Below, in pieces: positions 1-4,496 of a stretch of DNA of 9,614 nucleotides. Every line of letters starts with the position of its first letter. The first letter of the stretch is position 1. The notes beneath the pieces were generated by a model. It ran no database searches, was not told where the DNA came from, and saw only the letters and a program-made list of their open reading frames with translations. The DNA lies in the NCBI GenBank assembly GCA_964392615.1, contig CAYMRB010000397.1, forward strand, positions 1-9,614, written 5' to 3'. The translations under genes and the position numbers were made by a program. The stretch comes from CAYMRB01 sp964392615 (lineage in GTDB: Bacteria; Planctomycetota; UBA8108).

Positions 1-793
1 GCCTGGCCGAGGCGCGACAATCTTCGGCCCGACTGTACCGGAAGCCTCCGCGGCTGACTCCATACTCTGAGCCCGACGAGCAGAGGGGATCGAGCCCGAT
101 AGCCTCCGGATCGGCGTAGAAGGTCGCGTCAAAAAGGTCCCTGCACCACTCCGCGGCATTCCCGTGCATATCGTGAAGACCGAAAGCGTTCGCTTCCTTC
201 TGGCCAACAGGCTGTACCGATCCACGGCAGTTCTTCTGGAACCAGCCCATCTCGTCGAGGTTGCCCGTTCCAGCATACGATTGCCGAGACCCCGCCCGGC
301 AGGCGAACTCCCACTGCGCTTCGGAGGGCAGTTCCATGCCCACCCTCCGACAGAATCGCCGACTCTCGTCCCAGAGGACATACTCGACCGGCTGGCGGCC
401 TTCACCCTGGCGACCTCGTGGAGGGGCTCCCATCACCCGGGTCCACTGCTCCTGCGTCACCTCGTACTTTCCGATGAGGAACGGACTCAACGTGACTTCG
501 TGGACGGGACCTTCCCACTCCTCCGCTTCCGGATCGTAGTTCCGCCCGTTGGGATCATCCTTCTGCGCTCCCATCCAAAACGTTCCGCCTGGCACCTGCA
601 CCATGACGATCCCCGTCTGCCGGTGGCGATACTCTGGGTAGCGCTGCTCGTTGTTCGGTAGTCGCTCGAACTGCTGACGGAACTCGTACCACGCGACGAG
701 TCGGGACCAGTTCAGGGAGAGGGCAACGACGACGATCACGAAAACCGCCGCGCCGGAGAAAAGAGTGAGCTTCATTCCTCTGCGCTTGCGCAT
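1..793 (-). CDS. FGE/SUMF1-fold membrane-anchored protein, 3' end cut by window edge
   Basis: This frame is open from the ATG at 793 to the left edge (264 codons), so the C-terminus is missing. Residues 1-6 are basic (MRKRRG) and 8-28 form one hydrophobic helix, so it is probably an inner-membrane protein with its globular part outside the cytoplasm. From residue 61 it has the formylglycine-generating-enzyme-like (FGE-sulfatase) fold: a VPGGTFWMG motif (67-75), GKYEVTQEQW (108-117), LPSEAQWEFACRAG (155-168), NAFGLHDMHGNAAEWCRD (202-219) and SRGG (247-250) before CRASAR (259-264). True FGEs carry a cysteine pair shortly after RGG. Here the RGG is followed by FRYSRAEDC with no such pair, so it is more likely a non-catalytic or differently acting paralogue than a sulfatase activator. 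An alternative start is the ATG at 775, preceded directly by AGAGGA. Its codons are less GC-rich at position three than those of the neighbours. The fold is sure; the function is unknown. Confidence 0.88.
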   Translation of the reverse strand, partial: MRKRRGMKLTLFSGAAVFVIVVVALSLNWSRLVAWYEFRQQFERLPNNEQRYPEYRHRQTGIVMVQVPGGTFWMGAQKDDPNGRNYDPEAEEWEGPVHEVTLSPFLIGKYEVTQEQWTRVMGAPPRGRQGEGRQPVEYVLWDESRRFCRRVGMELPSEAQWEFACRAGSRQSYAGTGNLDEMGWFQKNCRGSVQPVGQKEANAFGLHDMHGNAAEWCRDLFDATFYADPEAIGLDPLCSSGSEYGVSRGGFRYSRAEDCRASAR

Positions 794-802
794 GACGAGG
801 TC

Positions 803-808
803 ATTCTA
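803..808 (-). promoter_or_regulatory. Possible -10 element of the FGE-like gene
   Basis: Read on the minus strand this is TAGAAT, one mismatch from TATAAT. It lies nine bases upstream of the ATG at 793. No convincing -35 is present at the right distance. If used, the transcript would have almost no leader, which agrees with the absence of a Shine-Dalgarno sequence before 793. A single hexamer is weak evidence. Confidence 0.25.
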
Positions 809-873
809 CCAGTCGCCGAGATCGGTAGCATCGCCGCCGCGTCGGGCAGCTCTCCCTCTCCTCGTCGGACCGC

Positions 874-1008
874 TCAGGGGCTCCGCCGTTCGTCCTTGCC
901 GCGGAGCCAGAGGAGCCAGCCGAGGCCCACGAGCGGCAGGCTGGCGAGCACCTTATCAAAGCAGCCGAGGATCACGCCGACGAAGATGAAGAAGAAGAAC
1001 CCGAACAA
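874..1008 (-). CDS. Possible small two-helix membrane protein, 44 aa
   Basis: In this frame there is a 44-codon stretch from a TTG codon at 1008 to a TGA at 874-876. The product is strongly hydrophobic in two parts, residues 2-15 (FGFFFFIFVGVILG) and 21-35 (LASLPLVGLGWLLWL), and ends in a charged tail, RGKDERRSP. Nearly every codon ends in C or G, as in the undoubted genes nearby, which argues for real coding selection. Against it: there is no ATG, no Shine-Dalgarno sequence before the TTG, and an in-frame TGA ten codons further upstream. It may be a small membrane protein with a poor start, or the surviving end of a broken gene. It is on the same strand as the FGE-like gene, 80 bp ahead of it. 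I do not recognise a family. Confidence 0.33.
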   Translation of the reverse strand: MFGFFFFIFVGVILGCFDKVLASLPLVGLGWLLWLRGKDERRSP

Positions 1009-1118
1009 GGTAGACGGGGCGTCGCGGGGATCGGCGGGTCAAGGGGCGAGCTCACTCAGAAGTGGACCAGATCCCGCCCGATGGGGGGGCGTCTTGGGGG
1101 ACGCGGCCCTCGATGGGT

Positions 1119-1162
1119 CAAAAAGAGAGCCGGCCGAAGCGTTGCAAGTGCTTCGGCCGGCT
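1119..1162 (-). terminator. Intrinsic terminator after tRNA-Pro
   Basis: Positions 1128-1140 and 1150-1162 form a perfect 13-bp stem (AGCCGGCCGAAGC and its complement) around a 9-base loop. On the minus strand the stem is followed at once by TCTCTTTTTG, a proper U-tract. It starts 10 bases beyond the tRNA 3' end, which is the expected place for a factor-independent terminator. On the plus strand the following bases (TTGTTCTGTG) are a poor U-tract, so it acts mainly for the minus strand. Confidence 0.85.
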
Positions 1163-1171
1163 TGTTCTGTG

Positions 1172-1248
1172 TGGTCGGGGTGACAGGATTCGAACCTACG
1201 ACCTTCTGACCCCCAGTCAGACGCTCTGCCAGGCTGAGCTACACCCCG
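1172..1248 (-). tRNA. tRNA-Pro (anticodon GGG)
   Basis: This is a 77-base tRNA with all arms intact. The 7-bp acceptor stem pairs CGGGGTG (5' end at 1248) with CACCCCG. The D arm reads TAGCTCAG, and the T arm contains GGTTCGAATCC. The anticodon stem TCTGA/TCAGA encloses loop CTGGGGG, which places anticodon GGG at 1212-1214; this reads CCC/CCU proline codons. The discriminator is A, and the CCA end is encoded at 1172-1174. The C1-G72 pair is typical of bacterial tRNA-Pro. It lies downstream of ilvC on the same strand but has its own probable -10 and a dedicated terminator. Confidence 0.97.
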
Positions 1249-1295
1249 ACGGCGATTCAGCGGTCGGTTGCCCGGCTTCTCGCCGGAACGTGCGG

Positions 1296-1301
1296 AGTAT
1301 A
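1296..1301 (-). promoter_or_regulatory. Probable -10 element for tRNA-Pro
   Basis: On the minus strand this is TATACT (5 of 6 to consensus). It is followed by a GC-rich discriminator (CCGCACG) of the kind found at stable-RNA promoters. A start about seven bases downstream would give a leader of roughly 40 bases before the tRNA, to be removed by processing. No good -35 is seen; the best candidate at the right spacing is only TGGCGG. Confidence 0.5.
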
Positions 1302-1316
1302 CGGGATCGTTCCGGG

Positions 1317-1336
1317 ACCCGCCAGCGGGTTTTCCC
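1317..1336. terminator. GC-rich hairpin between ilvC and tRNA-Pro
   Basis: Positions 1317-1322 (ACCCGC) and 1325-1330 (GCGGGT) form a perfect inverted repeat around two bases; in practice this is a 5-bp stem with a 4-base loop. On the minus strand it can be lengthened by GGG/CCC pairing across a short A bulge, but no T-tract follows. On the plus strand TTTT overlaps the stem end. Beside it the self-complementary CGGCCGGCCGG run (1336-1347) can also fold. One of these may end the ilvC transcript; the evidence is only structural. Confidence 0.28.
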
Positions 1337-1368
1337 GGCCGGCCGGCCCGTCACGACGGTCCGAGCGC

Positions 1369-2547
1369 TCAGCGCTTGGACGTCTTCTTCCGCGCGGTCT
1401 TCTTCGCACCGCTCTTCTTGGCCACCTTCTTTTTCGCGACGGCCTTCTTCTTGGCGGTTTTCTTCGTCGCCGCCTTCTTCTTCTTCGCGTTCTTCTTGTC
1501 CGACTGGTTCTCCGGACGCAGCGCGCGCACCTCGGCGCCGATGCGCCACATCTCGGACTCGCGCACCTTCTTCAGCTCGCGCTCGAGGCGTTCGCGGTAA
1601 TCCGGCCGCGAGTTCAGGCGGAGCGTCCGCTTCGTCTCGGTGCCGTTCGCGACGCTCTCGTAGAGCTCCTCGAAGACCGGCTTCGATGCGTCACGGAACT
1701 TCTTGTACCAGTCGAGCGCACCGCGCTGCGCGGTCGTCGAGCAGTTCGCGTACATCCAGTCCATGCCGTTCTCGCCGATCAACGGGTAGAGGCTCTGCGT
1801 CGCCTCCTCGACCGTCTCGTTGAACGCCTCGGACGGCGAATGCCCCTTCTTCCGCAGCACCTCGTACTGCGCGAGCCAGATGCCGTAAATCGCCCCCATC
1901 AAGACACCACGCTCGCCGGTGAGGTCGCTGTAGACCTCCTTCTCGAACGTCGTCTCGAAGAGATAGCCGCTGCCGATCGCGATGCCGAGCGCGACGCAGC
2001 GGTCGCGCGCACGACCGGTCGCGTCCTGATGGACCGCGAAGCTCGCGTTGATGCCACGCCCCTCCAGGAACAGACGGCGCACCGTCGTTCCCGAGCCCTT
2101 CGGCGCGACGAGGATCACATCGACGTGCGGCGGAGGCTTGACGCCGGTGATCTTCGAGTACGTGACGCTGAAGCCGTGCGAGAAGTACAGCGCCGCACCA
2201 TCCTGCAGGTTGTCGCGAACGATCGGCCACTGGTCCTTCTGCCCGGCATCGCTGAGCAGGTACTGCACGCACGTGCCGCGGCGCACGGCCTCCGGGATGT
2301 CGAACAGCGTCTCACCCGGCTTCCAGCCGTCCTTGCGCGCCAGCTTCCAGCTCGCGCCGCCCTTCCGAACGCCGATGATGACCTTGACGCCGTTGTCCTT
2401 CATGTTGAGCGACTGCCCTCGCCCCTGGACGCCATACCCGATGACCGCCACGGTCTCCCTGCCGAGAGTCTTCTTCAGCTTGGCGGCGGGCATATCGGAG
2501 CGCTCGATGATCTTCTCGAGGACTCCACCGATGCGAAGCGTCTTCAT
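1369..2547 (-). CDS. ilvC: Ketol-acid reductoisomerase with histone-H1-like C-terminal tail
   Basis: IlvC converts acetolactate (or acetohydroxybutyrate) with NADPH and Mg2+ to the dihydroxy acid, the second step of valine, leucine and isoleucine synthesis. The Rossmann motif is GYGVQG (37-42), where most family members have GYGSQG. GVRKGGASW (59-67) forms the cofactor-phosphate loop. Further family residues are H124 in SHGF, K150 in APKG, D208 and E212 in SDLTGE, E244 and E248 in NETVEE, and S270 in CSTT. From SHGF to RPENQ (344-348) it closely follows the fungal Ilv5-like branch as I remember it. The enzyme core ends there, and residues 349-392 add a tail with 21 Lys in 44 residues (AKKKKAATKKTAKKK type). 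The ATG at 2545-2547 has AGGAG 11 bases upstream. It is probably monocistronic, divergent from dacB. The function is certain; the tail is unexplained. Confidence 0.97.
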   Translation of the reverse strand: MKTLRIGGVLEKIIERSDMPAAKLKKTLGRETVAVIGYGVQGRGQSLNMKDNGVKVIIGVRKGGASWKLARKDGWKPGETLFDIPEAVRRGTCVQYLLSDAGQKDQWPIVRDNLQDGAALYFSHGFSVTYSKITGVKPPPHVDVILVAPKGSGTTVRRLFLEGRGINASFAVHQDATGRARDRCVALGIAIGSGYLFETTFEKEVYSDLTGERGVLMGAIYGIWLAQYEVLRKKGHSPSEAFNETVEEATQSLYPLIGENGMDWMYANCSTTAQRGALDWYKKFRDASKPVFEELYESVANGTETKRTLRLNSRPDYRERLERELKKVRESEMWRIGAEVRALRPENQSDKKNAKKKKAATKKTAKKKAVAKKKVAKKSGAKKTARKKTSKR

Positions 2548-2560
2548 GGGACTGCGCTCT

Positions 2561-2597
2561 CCTGATGCCTGACGTGGCCTGTCGCGGCCTGACGTGA
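2561..2597. repeat. Four tandem 10-bp units in the ilvC leader
   Basis: On the plus strand the units are CCTGATG (short, 2561-2567), CCTGACGTGG (2568-2577), CCTGTCGCGG (2578-2587) and CCTGACGTGA (2588-2597). The 10-base string GCCTGACGTG occurs twice exactly, 20 bp apart (2567-2576 and 2587-2596), so the copies face the same side of the helix. In the ilvC mRNA each unit shows CAGG, and the last one overlaps the AGGAG ribosome binding site. It could be an operator or an RNA-binding site, or only a simple-sequence expansion. Confidence 0.6.
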
Positions 2598-2612
2598 CGG
2601 ATCCCGATGTTC

Positions 2613-2627
2613 CCGGACGGGGTCCGG
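2613..2627. promoter_or_regulatory. Short hairpin near the 5' end of the ilvC leader
   Basis: CCGGAC and GTCCGG form a perfect 6-bp inverted repeat around three bases. It would lie a few bases inside the predicted ilvC transcript start (about 2634). It could stabilise the 5' end or be a dyad operator. No leader peptide or antiterminator alternative was found in the leader, so classical attenuation is not supported. Confidence 0.4.
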
Positions 2628-2640
2628 CGAAAAGTCCCTT

Positions 2641-2669
2641 CTTATAGCCGATCGGCCCGCCCGGTTCAA
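2641..2669 (-). promoter_or_regulatory. Sigma70-type promoter for ilvC
   Basis: On the minus strand, -35 TTGAAC (2669-2664) and -10 TATAAG (2646-2641) are separated by exactly 17 bases. The -10 matches consensus at five of six positions and the -35 at four. Transcription would start near 2634, giving a leader of about 87 bases that contains the hairpin at 2613-2627, the tandem units and the Shine-Dalgarno sequence. This is the best promoter match in the window. Confidence 0.65.
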
Positions 2670-2692
2670 TTCTCGCCGCGGTCTGCTATCCT
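2665..2692 (+). promoter_or_regulatory. Candidate promoter for the dacB operon
   Basis: The candidate has -35 TTCAAT (2665-2670), a 16-base spacer and -10 TATCCT (2687-2692), with TG one base in front of the -10 as in extended -10 promoters. The -35 covers the same bases as the -35 of the divergent ilvC promoter. The expected start is close to the ATG at 2701, and no Shine-Dalgarno sequence is visible, so the transcript may be leaderless. Confidence 0.4.
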
Positions 2693-2700
2693 GAAGCGCC

Positions 2701-4446
2701 ATGCGATCGCTGCCGCCGCCGCCGCCGGGCCCCGCCCCCTGTCTCCTGAGGTCTCGCGCCCCTCTGCGCCCCGCGCGCTTCGTCGCGGTCTGGCTCACGT
2801 GCCTCTCTCTCGCCGCGATCGCGGCTGCCGCCCGCGCGAACGACCTCGAGGCACGAATCGCCGCGATTCGCGCCCGGCCCGCTTTCACCGGCAGCTCGTT
2901 CGGCATCCTCGTCGTCGAGCTCGACAGCGGTGAGGTCGTCTACTCACACCGCCCCCGCGCCCTGCTCGCCCCCGCGTCGACCGCCAAGCTGGTCAGCGCG
3001 GCCGGCGCGCTCGGCGTCCTCGGAGCGGACTTTCGCTTCGAGACACCGGTCGTCCGAACCGGGCCGCTCGTCGACGGCGTCGTCTCCGGAGATCTCGTGC
3101 TCGTCGCGAGCGGCGATCCGAACCTGTCCCAGCGCCCGGCTCCCGGCAGTGCCGCGTCCCCCACCGATCGCACGGCGGCCGCTCGTCCGTTCAACCGCCT
3201 GCGCTTCGTCGATCGCGATCACACCTACGCCGGCTATACCGACGCGGACCTCGTGCCCGGCGACCCCCTCCTCGTCCTGCGCCGGTTGGCCCGCGACGTC
3301 GCGGCCGCCGGGGTTCGCGAGGTGCGCGGCGATATCATCGTCGACGACGGCCTCTTCAAGGAGACGTACGATCCGTTCGTAGGCGACTTCAGCGCGATCT
3401 GCGTCAACGACAACGTCGTCGACATCACCGTCGCGCCCGGCTCCCGCATCGGAGACCCGGTGCGCGTCTCCTATCAGCCACGCGTCCCCTCCGTCGATGT
3501 TCGCGTCCTCGCGAAAACCTCGGCGCCCGGCTCGGCCCTCGATCTCTGGGTCGACCGGCATGACGGCATCGCGTCGTTCGTCGTCCGCGGAACACTGCCA
3601 CTCGGCTCTCGTCCCGTGTTGCGCGTCGGGCGCCTGAAGGACGCCGCGCTTGCCGCCGCCAATATCTTCGCGGACGTGCTCGCAGAACAGGGCATCGCCG
3701 TCCGCGGACAGCGACGCCGTGGCCGCTTCGGCCCGTCGCTCTACTCGCACTTCGACGTCGTCGCGCGCCATGTCTCTCCGCCCCTCTCCGAGTCCGTCCT
3801 CGTCACTCTGAAGGTCAGCCACAACCTGCACGCGACGATGTACCCCGTCCTCGTCGGTGCGCTGAAGGGCAAACGCGGCGACCGAGTCGCGGGCTTCGAG
3901 GCGATCCGCGGCTTCTTTCGCCAGGGCGGCCTCGACGTCCAGTCCGTGCTCGTCCACACCGGCGCCGGCGGCGGCCGCTCCGACCGCCTCTCCCCTCGTT
4001 TCCTGGTCGACCTGCTGCGCTTCTCGACCGCCAACGGCGACTTCTCCGTCCTGTGGCGCAGCCTGCCGATCGCTGGCATCGACGGCACCCTCTCGGAGCG
4101 CTTCGCCGGCTCGCCGTTGCGCGGCCGGGTCCGCGCAAAGACCGGCACGCTCGTCTACCAGGGCTCGTTCAACGACAGCTGGATCTACCTCTCGAAGTCG
4201 CTCGCCGGCTATGTCGACCTGCGCAAGGGACGCAACAGCGGCGAGATCCTCTGCTTCGCCATCCTGATCGCGAACACCGTGACGCCATCGCGCGCCAAGG
4301 GCGTCGACGATCTGTTCGACGCGCAGGAGGACATCCTCGAGGCCATCGCCGCGAGTCGCGTCACGGACACGGCTGACGCGGACAGTCCAGAAGCGGACAG
4401 TCCAGAAGCGGACGAAGCCCGACGGTCGAGCACGCGAGATCGATAG
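2701..4446 (+). CDS. dacB: PBP4-type D-alanyl-D-alanine carboxypeptidase/endopeptidase
   Basis: This is a class C penicillin-binding protein (peptidase S13) that trims or cleaves peptidoglycan peptides in the periplasm. Residues 27-46 give a signal-peptide-like hydrophobic stretch with AAARA before ND; the n-region ahead of it is long and proline-rich (PPPPPG, 5-10). The active-site motifs are in order: SxxK as STAK (93-96), SxN as SHN (373-375) and KTG (480-482). The large insert between SxxK and SxN is the hallmark of PBP4, and the SxN-KTG spacing (107) is close to that of E. coli PBP4. The usual DGSGLSR motif is degenerate, TGAGGGRSDRLSP (420-432). At 581 residues it is longer than E. coli PBP4 (477) and ends in an acidic tail with DSPEA twice (561-570). 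It is the first gene of the operon and no Shine-Dalgarno sequence is seen. The family is certain; in vivo substrate preference is open. Confidence 0.93.
   Translation: MRSLPPPPPGPAPCLLRSRAPLRPARFVAVWLTCLSLAAIAAAARANDLEARIAAIRARPAFTGSSFGILVVELDSGEVVYSHRPRALLAPASTAKLVSAAGALGVLGADFRFETPVVRTGPLVDGVVSGDLVLVASGDPNLSQRPAPGSAASPTDRTAAARPFNRLRFVDRDHTYAGYTDADLVPGDPLLVLRRLARDVAAAGVREVRGDIIVDDGLFKETYDPFVGDFSAICVNDNVVDITVAPGSRIGDPVRVSYQPRVPSVDVRVLAKTSAPGSALDLWVDRHDGIASFVVRGTLPLGSRPVLRVGRLKDAALAAANIFADVLAEQGIAVRGQRRRGRFGPSLYSHFDVVARHVSPPLSESVLVTLKVSHNLHATMYPVLVGALKGKRGDRVAGFEAIRGFFRQGGLDVQSVLVHTGAGGGRSDRLSPRFLVDLLRFSTANGDFSVLWRSLPIAGIDGTLSERFAGSPLRGRVRAKTGTLVYQGSFNDSWIYLSKSLAGYVDLRKGRNSGEILCFAILIANTVTPSRAKGVDDLFDAQEDILEAIAASRVTDTADADSPEADSPEADEARRSSTRDR
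4381..4410 (+). repeat. Two exact 15-bp tandem copies in the dacB 3' end
   Basis: GACAGTCCAGAAGCG occurs twice without gap, encoding DSPEA-DSPEA in the acidic C-terminal tail of the carboxypeptidase. Because the unit is a multiple of three, gain or loss of copies would change tail length without breaking the frame. Confidence 0.85.
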
Positions 4447-4456
4447 CGACAGAACC

Positions 4457-4496
4457 GGAGAGGACGAGGAAGAGGAAGAAGACGAGGAAGAGGACA
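4457..4496 (+). promoter_or_regulatory. Purine-only tract with Shine-Dalgarno sequence before nhaC
   Basis: Between the dacB stop and the nhaC ATG (4497) the plus strand is almost entirely G and A, with repeated GAGGA and GAAGA. GAGGA at 4484-4488 sits eight bases before the ATG and would serve as the ribosome binding site; other copies upstream may act as standby sites. In the frame +1 to dacB this tract would encode a run of Asp/Glu. Confidence 0.55.

Larger units (their letters stand above)
794..1171. other. Intergenic stretch between the FGE-like gene and tRNA-Pro
   Basis: This 378-base stretch holds only three things I can point to: the possible -10 element at 803-808, the possible 44-codon membrane ORF at 874-1008, and the tRNA terminator at 1119-1162. 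Nothing recognisable is seen at 809-873 or 1009-1118, apart from G-runs around 1081-1100. No tRNA fragment duplicating the neighbouring tRNA-Pro was found by eye, so there is no sign of an integration site. Confidence 0.6.

Noticed and set aside
164..661. A plus-strand frame of 165 codons over the FGE-like gene
   Set aside because: The minus strand encodes unmistakable FGE-sulfatase motifs over the same bases, so the plus frame is a shadow.
1172..1248. tRNA-Pro as an integration (att) site of a genomic island
   Set aside because: No integrase gene and no direct repeat of the tRNA 3' end was seen in the window. The low GC3 of the FGE-like gene alone is not enough.
1381..1500. The TTCTTC-rich stretch as a separate simple repeat or regulatory element
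   Set aside because: On the minus strand it is the AAG-rich lysine-coding end of ilvC, so its periodicity follows from the protein tail.
2548..2634. Amino-acid attenuation or T-box riboswitch in front of ilvC
   Set aside because: The predicted leader is only about 87 bases, has no ATG, GTG or TTG leader peptide, no Val/Leu/Ile codon run, no T-box sequence and no terminator with a U-tract.
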